Assembly: GCA_016222945.1 (NCBI GenBank)
Contig: JACRPY010000004.1
Span: forward strand, 248,001-312,000
Direction: 5' to 3'
From: Methanobacterium sp.
Lineage (GTDB): Archaea; Methanobacteriota; Methanobacteria; Methanobacteriales; Methanobacteriaceae
Length of the DNA stretch: 64,000 bases
In this document: piece after piece, positions 1 to 10,043 of the stretch
Position numbering within the stretch: the stretch's first letter is position 1
Layout: each line of letters starts with the position of its first letter
Made by a program: the position numbers and the translations under genes
The notes under the pieces: generated by a model
Seen by the model: only the letters and a program-made list of their open reading frames with translations
Told to the model about the DNA's origin: nothing
Database searches by the model: none

Positions 1-477
1 AAAATAGAAGGACGAGCTAAACCTGCAGATTACGTTGCAACTGTAACTAAAACTTATCGTGAAGCTATTGACCAATATGAATCAGGCAACTGGAAATTCG
101 ATGAAAAATGGGTAAAAGAGCTTAAAAAAGTTTTTAATAGAGGTTTTGACACAGGATTTTACTTTAAAACACCTTATGAAACCAGCCAATATAATGAATC
201 TACATATATCAAAAAAGACATTGGTTTAGTGGTTAATTATTATAAAAATGTTTCTGCAGCAGAAATCCGGCTCTTAGATGACCTTAAAATTGGTGATGAA
301 ATTATAATTCAAGGAAATAAAACAGGATCCTTAACTCAAAAGGTTGAATCAATGCAAATTAATGGTAATGATATTGAAGAGGTAAAAAAAGGTCAAAATG
401 TGGGGTTAATGGTTAATGATACAGTAAGGCCTAATGATATTGTTTATAAAATGATTTTAAGGAAACCTCAAACATAA
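1..477 (+). CDS. U32 family peptidase/hydroxylase-like protein, C-terminal part
   Basis: The frame is open from the first base, so this is the 3' end of a gene that begins outside the window. The 158 visible residues open with KIEGRAKPADYVATVTKTYR, which is typical of peptidase U32 proteins (collagenase-like protease, TrhP/YegQ/YrrO group), and continue into the beta-barrel-like C-terminal domain that follows the TIM barrel in this family. Bacterial relatives act in tRNA hydroxylation; the archaeal role is not established. A GTG at 229 is internal and not the start. The gene ends in TAA before a hairpin array. Confidence 0.8.
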   Translation, partial: KIEGRAKPADYVATVTKTYREAIDQYESGNWKFDEKWVKELKKVFNRGFDTGFYFKTPYETSQYNESTYIKKDIGLVVNYYKNVSAAEIRLLDDLKIGDEIIIQGNKTGSLTQKVESMQINGNDIEEVKKGQNVGLMVNDTVRPNDIVYKMILRKPQT

Positions 478-492
478 AAATGTTTGGGGCAT

Positions 493-603
493 GGAAAAAT
501 TTTCAATTTTTCCGGCTACGAAACTCTCAAACCCGAAGGGTTTGGAGTGCAAAACTTTAGTTTTGCTAACCACGTTTCGTAAGCACCAAAATTATAAATT
601 TTG
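493..603. repeat. Intergenic hairpin array 1 (nested)
   Basis: Successive perfect inverted repeats lie in a spacer between convergent genes: GGAAAAATT/AATTTTTCC (493-513, 3-nt loop), AAACCC/GGGTTT (529-543, 3-nt loop), CAAAACT/AGTTTTG (550-565, 2-nt loop) and CAAAATT/AATTTTG (587-603, 3-nt loop). An outer pair, TACGAAAC (517-524) with GTTTCGTA (574-581), encloses the two middle hairpins and would make a cruciform or three-way junction. The same style of array occurs at 12403-12522 and 20215-20336. The array could help terminate transcription from both sides. Function is unknown. Confidence 0.75.
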
Positions 604-628
604 AGCGAAATAAATAAAATAGATTTAC

Positions 629-2101
629 TTATTTTGCATTTTCTACAGTTTCTTCTGGCATTTTTTGAGTCGTTGGTTCATCTTCACTTAAAGGTATTTC
701 TTTAAGGAAAAATGCAATAATTACTCCTGCAAATGCCAAAATTATGGCAGCAAGGAAAATATTTTGAATTGAAAGTGTTAGAACTTCTGTTTTACTCAAA
801 TTAACTGCTGCTTGACTTCCCATGGATGCATTCACTATAAATCCAAATATGGGAATTGCCACAGTAGCTCCAATATTCCTGAAAAACTGCATAGCAGCAG
901 TTATTATTCCTATTTCTCTAATTGAAAAGGCATTTTGCACACTTATTGTAAATATGGTGTACATCATCCCTGAACCTAAACCAAGGATTGTTGAGTAGAC
1001 AACCAGTGCATAAGGTGATGTATTTACATTTATTGTAGCAAGAAGAACTATTCCAATTCCTGTAATTACAAATTCTGCAATAGCCAGCATTTTATATTTT
1101 CCAGTTTTTGAAATGATTTGCCCTGCAATATTAGATGCTATGGTAAGACTTATAAGCATGGGAATCATTATGAGTCCTGAATTTGTAGCACTCAGCCCTA
1201 TAACTTCTTGAGCAAATAATGGGACATAAATTATCCCTCCAAATATAAGTGCGCTTGCTAAAAAGTTTTCTATAGATGAAATGGTGAATATTGAATTTTT
1301 AAACAGGTAGAGAGGTAATATTGGCTCTATTGCTCTCTTTTCAGCCCAAATAAATAATGCAAACATCACCGCTGAAAAAAGGAGTAAACCTATTATTTCA
1401 ATTAGAGAGGATGTATTTAGATCTCTAGCAAGTGTTAATGCTAGGAAAAGACCGCTTAAAGCCAGAGTAAATGTTATTATTCCAGAGTAATCAATAACCT
1501 TTTTTACATCAGGTAATTTGAAATTTGGAAGAGAATACATGAGCATACTAACAGCAACTATTCCTACAGGAACATTTACGAAAAATACCCATCTCCAACC
1601 AATAGTATCTGTAATTACTCCTCCTAATATTGGCCCTAAAATGCTTGAAAGTCCAAATACTGATGCGAGTATTCCCATGTATTTGCCTCTTTCACGGGGG
1701 CTGAAAATTTCTCCAACAACGATAAATGGGAGAGATATTAAAATTCCGCCTCCAATTCCCTGAAGACCTCTAAATATAATTAATTCAAGCATGTTGGTTG
1801 CAAAACCACACATGACTGAAGTTATAACAAATGTGATAATTCCAGCTATTATAATTGTTTTTCTGCCGTAAATATCTGATAATTTACCAAAAAGGATTAT
1901 GGCAATGGTTGAAGACAGCATATACGATGTAAATGGCCATACATAATATTCCATTCCTTGTAGGTTGCTGATAACTTTAGGCATTGCTGTTCCAATGATT
2001 GAGTTATCAAGGGCAGCTACTAATAGTCCTACCATCAATCCTGCCATGATCATGATTATTTTATTTTTACTAAGGTCATAATGACTTCTATAATTGTTCA
2101 T
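629..2101 (-). CDS. MFS drug efflux transporter, DHA2 (EmrB/QacA) type
   Basis: This is a 490-residue polytopic membrane protein of the 14-helix DHA2 family of proton-coupled drug exporters. Motif D1-like LDNSIIGTAMP lies at about residues 31-41 in the first helix, motif A GKLSDIYGRK at about 72-81 in the first cytoplasmic loop, and the antiporter motif C-like GPILGG near residue 155. The length is normal for the family. A GTG three codons upstream is possible, but the ATG at 2101 has GTGAT four bases before it, overlapping the stop of the MarR gene. The pairing with that regulator suggests efflux of a toxic compound that the regulator senses. The substrate cannot be read from the sequence. 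Confidence 0.92.
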   Translation of the reverse strand: MNNYRSHYDLSKNKIIMIMAGLMVGLLVAALDNSIIGTAMPKVISNLQGMEYYVWPFTSYMLSSTIAIILFGKLSDIYGRKTIIIAGIITFVITSVMCGFATNMLELIIFRGLQGIGGGILISLPFIVVGEIFSPRERGKYMGILASVFGLSSILGPILGGVITDTIGWRWVFFVNVPVGIVAVSMLMYSLPNFKLPDVKKVIDYSGIITFTLALSGLFLALTLARDLNTSSLIEIIGLLLFSAVMFALFIWAEKRAIEPILPLYLFKNSIFTISSIENFLASALIFGGIIYVPLFAQEVIGLSATNSGLIMIPMLISLTIASNIAGQIISKTGKYKMLAIAEFVITGIGIVLLATINVNTSPYALVVYSTILGLGSGMMYTIFTISVQNAFSIREIGIITAAMQFFRNIGATVAIPIFGFIVNASMGSQAAVNLSKTEVLTLSIQNIFLAAIILAFAGVIIAFFLKEIPLSEDEPTTQKMPEETVENAK

Positions 2102-2106
2102 ATTTA

Positions 2107-2562
2107 TCACTGGGGGTTTATTTTTAATGATAATTTTTTAATGTTCCTTAAAGATTCATTGAGGATTTCAAGATCCATATTAGTGAGATTAGAAAGGTTA
2201 TTTTTGATATTTTCTTCTACCATTTTTCGAGCTTCAAACATGAATTCTTTACCATGCTCGGTTATTTCTATATTTATTATTCTCCTATCTTTTTTGCTTC
2301 TTAATCTATTTACCATTTTATCATTGACTAATTTATCAATTAAGGGTGTCATATTAGGTTTAGATATGTAAAGTTTTCTTCCAATTTGAGATATGGGTAA
2401 TGGGCCTGAAATCATTAACATTCCTAAAATTTGGTAATAGCCATCTGTTTTACCATATTTTAAACTTTTTTCAGGACTCATTGATGTTTTTATTTTCCTA
2501 TAAAACAGTGGATAATAAATTAAAAGGTTATCTACTAATTTTTCAAATTCTTCATCTTTCAT
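2107..2562 (-). CDS. MarR family transcriptional regulator
   Basis: A protein of 151 residues with the winged helix-turn-helix of the MarR family: the recognition region around SKPNMTPLIDKLVNDKMVNR followed by the wing RLRSKKDRRIINIEITEHG. Members bind as dimers to palindromes and are released by phenolic or lipophilic ligands. The gene is first in a two-gene unit with the efflux pump, and its stop is five bases from the pump start. The ATG at 2562 is preferred over a TTG three codons upstream because GGATTGAT sits just before it. A perfect inverted repeat at 2599-2622 in the promoter is a likely autoregulatory operator. Confidence 0.92.
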   Translation of the reverse strand: MKDEEFEKLVDNLLIYYPLFYRKIKTSMSPEKSLKYGKTDGYYQILGMLMISGPLPISQIGRKLYISKPNMTPLIDKLVNDKMVNRLRSKKDRRIINIEITEHGKEFMFEARKMVEENIKNNLSNLTNMDLEILNESLRNIKKLSLKINPQ

Positions 2563-2598
2563 TATAATCAATCCAAATTTAGTTAACTTTGATAATGG

Positions 2599-2622
2599 TT
2601 ATATAATTTGACTATTATATAA
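2599..2622. promoter_or_regulatory. Candidate MarR operator overlapping a TATA box
   Basis: A perfect 9-bp inverted repeat, TTATATAAT - 6 bp (ttgact) - ATTATATAA, sits 37 bases before the MarR start. The half-sites are themselves TATA-like, so a bound dimer would compete with TBP. The size and spacing fit a MarR dimer site. The assignment is inferred from position and symmetry; AT-rich sequence makes chance palindromes more common. Confidence 0.5.
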
Positions 2623-2755
2623 ATATAACTATGTATTATTTAAACTTTTAAAAAATCAAAATGCTATTTTTTCAATATAATTTAAGTCACGCATTTGTAG
2701 TTTTTTGAATAAAAAACATATATTGTTAATAACAAACAAGTTATTGGTTATTCCA

Positions 2756-5461
<2,706 letters not shown>

Positions 5462-5506
5462 ACAAATTTCAAAAAAATAAAATATAATAAACGAAAAAAT
5501 GGGTTT

Positions 5507-5570
5507 TTACTTTCTTTTGGGTATTATTAGTCCGCAGATAATCATTAAGATGGCTAATATTATGTAGTTT
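5507..5570 (-). pseudogene. C-terminal membrane-anchor fragment of a lost surface protein (putative)
   Basis: Read on the minus strand this stretch encodes IPINYIILAILMIICGLIIP followed by KRK and a stop. That is the classic end of a methanogen adhesin-like or S-layer-like protein: one hydrophobic helix plus a short basic tail. The frame stays open further upstream (to about 5671), but there it runs antisense into the Ser/Thr-rich coding region of the plus-strand gene and stops looking like a surface protein. It is probably a leftover from a rearrangement. It could also be chance, because AT-rich hydrophobic codons can mirror each other. Confidence 0.35.
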
Positions 5571-5618
5571 ATTGGAATTTGTTGTTTAGGTCTAATATTA
5601 ATAGTTGGATTTGGTGCG

Positions 5619-6017
5619 ATGGATTCTCCAGATAAAACAACATCTTCAACAAGCCAATCAACCGTAGCACCTCAATCTGTAGCTACAAATACTTCATCAA
5701 CAAGTTCACAACCAACCACAGTAGCTAGTGCTGATCAAAATTACATTGAATTATCCTATTCTGGTGGTTCATGGGATGGATCTATAACCATTCAATCAGG
5801 TAGTAATGAAGAAGAAGTTAATTTTGATGGTAGTGGAACTAAAAGATTCGATCTTACGCCATATAAAGGTAAAGACGTTTATATAAACGCTCAAAAACAA
5901 GATGGAAGTTCTGAAAAGCTTTCAGCAGTGATTGTAAGAAATGGTGAAACCAAATTAAGCCAATCAACAACTGGAGGATATGGAATAGTAAATGGATGGG
6001 TATTCTCCTGGAGCTGA
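5619..6017 (+). CDS. Small secreted or membrane-anchored hypothetical protein, N-terminus disrupted
   Basis: From the ATG at 5619 the protein is 132 residues: a Ser/Thr-rich linker (about 5-42) followed by a small beta-rich domain with SYSGGSWDGSITIQSG and a tail GGYGIVNGWVFSWS. I do not recognise the family. The frame is open upstream back to a TAG at 5565 and encodes a hydrophobic stretch (FIGICCLGLILIVGFGA) that would be the expected anchor, but no ATG, GTG or TTG precedes it. An ATG at 5550 is in frame but is followed four codons later by the TAG. The gene has therefore lost its proper start, or reads through the TAG, or is now made without its anchor. Confidence 0.6.
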   Translation: MDSPDKTTSSTSQSTVAPQSVATNTSSTSSQPTTVASADQNYIELSYSGGSWDGSITIQSGSNEEEVNFDGSGTKRFDLTPYKGKDVYINAQKQDGSSEKLSAVIVRNGETKLSQSTTGGYGIVNGWVFSWS

Positions 6018-6391
6018 GAATACATATCCCTATTTAATTTTTTTTAAATTATGGATTAACTATTTTTGTAGTTGATTAAATTAATTGAGATAAAAAGCAA
6101 TTGTAAAGATTAAAAAAGATTTATCCCAAATTATAATAGGTATTAGGACAAACAAATTAAATTAATAATTAAATTACGAATGGGCACATTTATATTTTCA
6201 TATTGATCGTACATTTCTATTTTTTCAGGGTAACACGCTTCTTTATATGGATAAAATTGCATATTTAGTTGCATACATGGCAGAAACCATAATTATCCAT
6301 AAAAATTAAATTATAATTTCCACATATAATTAATAAAACAAATGACAAATAGAAAATATTCAAGATTAAAGATTATCAGGAAGTGGTTAAT
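6018..6391. other. AT-rich intergenic region with an inverted repeat
   Basis: No convincing gene is seen in this 374-base gap. It contains a 9-bp perfect inverted repeat TATGGATAA (6246-6254) and TTATCCATA (6293-6301). Between them runs a 20-codon open frame starting at ATG 6247 (MDKIAYLVAYMAETIIIHKN) that lacks a good ribosome binding site. The promoter of the CBS/NifH-like pair must lie here; several TATA-like stretches exist and I cannot choose among them. Confidence 0.4.
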
Positions 6392-6871
6392 ATGATAACT
6401 GTAGAAGATGCTATGGAAAAAAATGTAATGGTATTTAAAGTTGAAGATAGAATAAGTGATGTAGCTGAGATTTTAAGGAAAAATAAGATAAGTGGAGCTC
6501 CAATAGTTAATAATGATCAAATAATAACTGGTATTGTTAGTGAAGGGGATATTATGAGGCTTATTGAAGTTCATTCTCCCCAAATAAATCTTATTTTACC
6601 TGCACCATTAGATTTAATTGAACTTCCGCTTAAAATGCAACACGAATTCGATGAAATATCCAAAGGACTTAAAAAAGCGTCATCGGTCATGGTTGGGGAA
6701 ATAATGACTAAAAAAGTGATATCTGTCCATAAAGAAATTTCAATATCTGATGCAGCACAAATCATGGACACCAAAAAAATTAACAGACTCCCAGTTATTG
6801 ATGAAAACAATAAATTAATCGGAATAGTAACAAGAGGAGATATCATAGGAGCTATGGGGAAAAAGGGATGA
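6392..6871 (+). CDS. Tandem CBS-domain protein
   Basis: A 159-residue protein made of two CBS domains (about 4-57 and 100-156), the second ending in VIDENNKLIGIVTRGDIIGA. Paired CBS domains form a Bateman module that binds adenine nucleotides or S-adenosylmethionine and often senses energy state. Between them is a 40-residue insertion rich in Pro, Leu and Lys. The ATG at 6392 is chosen over GTG 6383 because AGGAAGTGG lies five bases upstream of it. The stop overlaps the start of the NifH-like gene (ATGA), so the two are translationally coupled. This suggests that the CBS protein tunes or partners the reductase; that is inference. Confidence 0.9.
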   Translation: MITVEDAMEKNVMVFKVEDRISDVAEILRKNKISGAPIVNNDQIITGIVSEGDIMRLIEVHSPQINLILPAPLDLIELPLKMQHEFDEISKGLKKASSVMVGEIMTKKVISVHKEISISDAAQIMDTKKINRLPVIDENNKLIGIVTRGDIIGAMGKKG

Positions 6872-7665
6872 AGAGAACCAAGCGTATAGCAATTTATGGA
6901 AAAGGAGGAATTGGAAAATCTACAATTGTTTCCAATATTGCCGCTGCATATTCTAAAGATCATAAAGTGCTTGTAATTGGTTGTGACCCAAAAGCAGATA
7001 CAACAAGGACACTTGTAGGAAAAAGAATACCTACAATCCTTGATATTATAAAAGAAAAAAGAGAGGCATCAACTGAAGACATAGTTATTAAAGGATTTGG
7101 AAATGTAAAATGTGTAGAAAGTGGAGGCCCAGAACCAGGTGTAGGATGCGCAGGAAGAGGCGTAATCGTTGCAATGGGATTACTGGATAAGCTTGGAACA
7201 TTTTCAGAAGATCTAGATATTATTATTTACGATGTCCTAGGAGATGTTGTTTGCGGTGGATTTGCAGTTCCATTACGGGAAGATTTTGCCGATGAAGTAT
7301 ATATAGTTACTTCTGGCGAGTATATGGCATTATATGCGGCTAATAATATATGTAAAGGGATTAAAAAGCTTAAAGGCAACCTTGGAGGAATCATCTGTAA
7401 CTGCAGAGGAATAGAAAATGAAATCGAAATTGTCACTGAATTCGCTGATAAAGTTGGAAGTAAAGTTATAGGTGTAATTCCTCGAAGTGAAATGGTCCAA
7501 AAAAGTGAAATTGACGCAAAAACTGTTATTGAAAAGTTTGGAGATTCAAAACAGGCCCAATTATATAAAAAGCTTTCAGAATCTATATATTTAAATGAAG
7601 AATTTGTAATTCCTGATCCTATGGGTGTTGATGAGTTTGATGAGTTTTTCAGGAAATTTCAGTAA
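6868..7665 (+). CDS. cfbC: NifH-like ATP-dependent reductase, probable Ni-sirohydrochlorin a,c-diamide reductive cyclase subunit CfbC
   Basis: A 265-residue homologue of nitrogenase iron protein. The P-loop GKGGIGKS is at 11-18, switch I-like GCDPKADTTR at 38-47, and the two cysteines that hold the intersubunit [4Fe-4S] cluster are at Cys94 (GVGCAGRG) and Cys129 (VVCGGF). The sequence differs from true NifH and fits the group IV NflH/CfbC proteins, which feed electrons to CfbD when the corphin ring of coenzyme F430 is made. No cfbD lies adjacent, so another group IV NifH role remains possible. The start overlaps the CBS gene by four bases. Confidence 0.75.
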   Translation: MKRTKRIAIYGKGGIGKSTIVSNIAAAYSKDHKVLVIGCDPKADTTRTLVGKRIPTILDIIKEKREASTEDIVIKGFGNVKCVESGGPEPGVGCAGRGVIVAMGLLDKLGTFSEDLDIIIYDVLGDVVCGGFAVPLREDFADEVYIVTSGEYMALYAANNICKGIKKLKGNLGGIICNCRGIENEIEIVTEFADKVGSKVIGVIPRSEMVQKSEIDAKTVIEKFGDSKQAQLYKKLSESIYLNEEFVIPDPMGVDEFDEFFRKFQ

Positions 7666-7707
7666 CTATTATTTTTTTTAATTCAATTATATGTAATATC
7701 TAATTCT

Positions 7708-8124
7708 TTAATATTTTAAAGCAGGTAATTTTAACAGTTTAAATGAATTTAAGCAAGTATTTTCTGCATCTTCAAAGTTTTCAAAATAATATAAATGAGC
7801 ATTACATTTACAATCTGAAGATCCAAATCTGTCAACTGTTATTCCTTCCTTTGAAATCTCTTTAGCTATGGAACATTCCCATTTTTCACTGCTTCGCTCT
7901 AATATAATTTCTTTTATCGTTGAATTTGGAGAGTTTAAAAGGTAATCAACATGCCAGAACAGTTTTTTTTCATTTGATAGGTGTCTTTTTATCCTTCCAT
8001 CAAGCGAGTTAAGTGCAGAGCCAATATACACATAATATCCTTTTTTAAAAACTAATTTTCCAAGTTTACCTATTTCAATACTTGAATTCTTATTTAATTC
8101 AATAATAAGGCAGTAAGTTGCCAT
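7708..8124 (-). CDS. DUF123 (GIY-YIG-like) protein
   Basis: A 138-residue protein matching the DUF123 family, which has a GIY-YIG-related fold. KGYYVYIGSALNSLDGRIKR near residues 27-46 holds the GYYVYIGSA motif and the conserved Arg, and the C-terminal DCKCNAHLYYF contains the family's Cys/His residues. Relatives are sometimes fused to endonuclease III, which hints at DNA repair, but no activity is proven. The ATG at 8124 has GGTGAT four bases upstream; the GTG within that motif is not used as the start. It is convergent with the NifH-like gene. Confidence 0.85.
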   Translation of the reverse strand: MATYCLIIELNKNSSIEIGKLGKLVFKKGYYVYIGSALNSLDGRIKRHLSNEKKLFWHVDYLLNSPNSTIKEIILERSSEKWECSIAKEISKEGITVDRFGSSDCKCNAHLYYFENFEDAENTCLNSFKLLKLPALKY

Positions 8125-8202
8125 AAAAATCACCTTGAGTCTGTAAATAATTTAAAAATAAATGATACAAATGTTTGAAATGTACTGGGCTTGAAATTAG
8201 TT

Positions 8203-8604
8203 CTATTGATCTTCAATGCTGTCAATATACTTTTTTACATCTTCTATTTGTTTAAGATAGTCGTCAATTATGTACAAAATGTTCCTATAAGGCCCAATCT
8301 CATTTTCACACTTATCATGCTCTGATCTTCTTTTTGATGATATTTTGGTTTTTTGAAGTTTAAATGAACCTAATAATGATGATTTTTCGTTGTGACTTAA
8401 ATATTTTAATTTGATAGCCCGTATTTCTCTAGAAACATTCTTTCTAATTTCCAATAGACTTTCTTCTACCCTTAATAGCTGTACTAATGTAGTTTTAGCT
8501 TCAAAAATAGAAGAAGTTTTTAATTCAATATTTTCTATATCCAATTCTTCAATCATTTTATTGTATTGTTTTGGACTTAATTTTTCTCTTCCATCCCCAG
8601 ACAT
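8203..8604 (-). CDS. Coiled-coil hypothetical protein
   Basis: I do not recognise this protein. It is 133 residues, highly charged and almost entirely helical, with heptad-like Leu/Ile spacing through FEAKTTLVQLLRVEESLLEI and again at the end (IDDYLKQIEDVKKYIDSIED). No signal peptide or membrane segment is seen. There is no Shine-Dalgarno motif before the ATG; a TATA-like TTTATATG lies about 20 bases upstream on this strand, so the message may be leaderless. It stands alone between DUF123 and the FmdE-family gene. Confidence 0.65.
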   Translation of the reverse strand: MSGDGREKLSPKQYNKMIEELDIENIELKTSSIFEAKTTLVQLLRVEESLLEIRKNVSREIRAIKLKYLSHNEKSSLLGSFKLQKTKISSKRRSEHDKCENEIGPYRNILYIIDDYLKQIEDVKKYIDSIEDQ

Positions 8605-8764
8605 GTTTCAATATATGAAATAACTCATATAAATAAACTTTTAATCTCCTTCTTTTAAAGCTGTTTAAAGCCAAAAATTCCAAGTAATAACTTCAATATT
8701 TATTTAAATTTATCTAAACTATATTTAAAAAGAATAAATGAACATATAATAATTTATTTACAGG

Positions 8765-9403
8765 TTAAATGCCCTTATGTTTATTATAACAGGGAATACA
8801 CAGAAGTTCTCCATTTATTTCTTTTAAACGATGTTTTGAAGTTATTTCGCCACATTCATGACATTCTAAGGATTCAAATAATCGGGCTTTTTTTGGTATT
8901 TCTGCTTTAACATGTTCAATATTAAACATTTCCTTTGCAGGAAGATTTAAAATTTCCATGGAAGCTTTATCAACATGTATTTTTAGATTTTCTTTATCTT
9001 CAAGACTTGCCTGGCCAGAATTTACTTTCCTTCGAAGCTTATTAAGCATGGGATCTATTTTGTCCACACTAAATGAATCTTTTAATGATACTCTTACAGC
9101 ATCTTCTGTTTCTCGGTTTATGAATGTATAAGCCTGTTTTCCGTAATCGTGAAATATTAAATTACCTTTACCAAATGTACATCCAGTAACAACCTGTATG
9201 GCATCTACAGCACATGTGTCATTTTCGGTTATACAAATAAGCTCTTCATCGTAAGCTTTTTTAGAGGAAAGTTCTTCAATTGCAACTTCTGCAGCGCGGT
9301 ACCCAATTGCAGATCCGGGGCAAACATGGCCATGAAATTCAGTAACTTCAGAGAATGGTTTAATTTTTGAGTTAACAGATTTTGAATTCTTTAAATCAGA
9401 CAT
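8765..9403 (-). CDS. FmdE family protein with C-terminal zinc finger
   Basis: A 212-residue protein whose N-terminal domain (about 15-150) carries the FmdE signature FHGHVCPGSAIGYRAAE and the later CAVDAIQVVTGCTFGKGN, the conserved Cys/His/Asp metal-site residues. FmdE co-purifies with molybdenum formylmethanofuran dehydrogenase in methanogens. A CxxC...CxxC zinc ribbon (CHECGEI ... LCIPCYNK, about 181-206) follows. The fmd/fwd catalytic genes are not nearby, so this could be a stand-alone paralogue with a different molybdoenzyme or regulatory role. GTGAT lies four bases before the ATG. Confidence 0.88.
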   Translation of the reverse strand: MSDLKNSKSVNSKIKPFSEVTEFHGHVCPGSAIGYRAAEVAIEELSSKKAYDEELICITENDTCAVDAIQVVTGCTFGKGNLIFHDYGKQAYTFINRETEDAVRVSLKDSFSVDKIDPMLNKLRRKVNSGQASLEDKENLKIHVDKASMEILNLPAKEMFNIEHVKAEIPKKARLFESLECHECGEITSKHRLKEINGELLCIPCYNKHKGI

Positions 9404-9482
9404 AATATCACTTTTTAAGCATTTTTTTAATAATATTTGTATTCAACTATGATTTAAGTTGAATATAATATGTTCCACAATA

Positions 9483-9492
9483 CTTTTATACA
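9483..9492 (+). promoter_or_regulatory. TATA box upstream of the microprotein/DUF371 pair
   Basis: CTTTTATACA lies about 33 bases before the ATG of the 20-codon ORF, so initiation about 25 bases downstream would give a very short leader. This is the only good TATA element in the 115-base divergent gap that faces the plus strand. The assignment is by position and motif only. Confidence 0.45.
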
Positions 9493-9517
9493 GTATTTAA
9501 TTAATGAATGATATAAA

Positions 9518-9580
9518 ATGAAAAATTATCCTGAAGCTATAATTCTTGTAATTATGCTTCTATTTATCAGTGTTTTTTAA
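9518..9580 (+). CDS. Putative 20-residue membrane microprotein or leader peptide
   Basis: A short open frame encodes MKNYPEAIILVIMLLFISVF and a stop. It is one hydrophobic segment with a charged start, 15 bases upstream of the DUF371 gene and directly downstream of a TATA box. It could be a tiny membrane protein or a translated leader that couples to DUF371. There is no ribosome binding site in front, which fits leaderless expression. At this length coding status cannot be proven from sequence alone. Confidence 0.35.
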   Translation: MKNYPEAIILVIMLLFISVF

Positions 9581-9595
9581 ACCAGAGGGAACGAT

Positions 9596-10009
9596 ATGGA
9601 ATATATTTTTTATGCTAAAGGACATCCCAATGTCACATCAGCTCATAAATCTACATTTGAAGTTACAATGGATAAAGAGATTGGAAAAGCTGCAGATTGT
9701 ATTATAGGAGTTTCATCTGATTCCAAACTTGAAAATATTCCACTTGAAATTAGAGAAGCTATTAAAAATGAAAATGCAATCATTAAAATCGAGCTTGAAA
9801 CAGAAAATGCAAAAGATGAAATTAAAGGATATGGGCACCCTGAATTGACATTGGATCACCCTACAGACATGGTTTGCAGAAAAAGTGAATATAAATGCAG
9901 TAGAACACTGATGATAAAAGCCGATAAAGCAGCAATTGACCTTAAAAAGGAATTAATCGATGATTTAAGAGAAGGAAAAGAATTAAAAGTGAAAATAATT
10001 GTTGAATAA
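9596..10009 (+). CDS. DUF371 protein
   Basis: A 137-residue protein of the DUF371 family, which is widespread in archaea and has no proven function. Conserved features are the opening YAKGHPNVTSAHKSTFEVT, the central ADCIIGVSSD, and GYGHPELTLDHPTDMVCRKS, with repeated GHP motifs and a His-Pro-Thr-Asp-Met stretch that look like metal- or nucleotide-site residues. GAGGGAACGAT precedes the ATG. It probably shares a transcript with the 20-codon ORF just upstream. Confidence 0.88.
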   Translation: MEYIFYAKGHPNVTSAHKSTFEVTMDKEIGKAADCIIGVSSDSKLENIPLEIREAIKNENAIIKIELETENAKDEIKGYGHPELTLDHPTDMVCRKSEYKCSRTLMIKADKAAIDLKKELIDDLREGKELKVKIIVE

Positions 10010-10043
10010 TAATTTAGAGGATTTAATTAATAGTTATCTATAC

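Noticed and set aside
1518..1763. 81-codon plus-strand ORF
   Set aside because: It lies antisense within the MFS transporter gene and its translation is the low-complexity mirror of membrane codons; there is no ribosome binding site.
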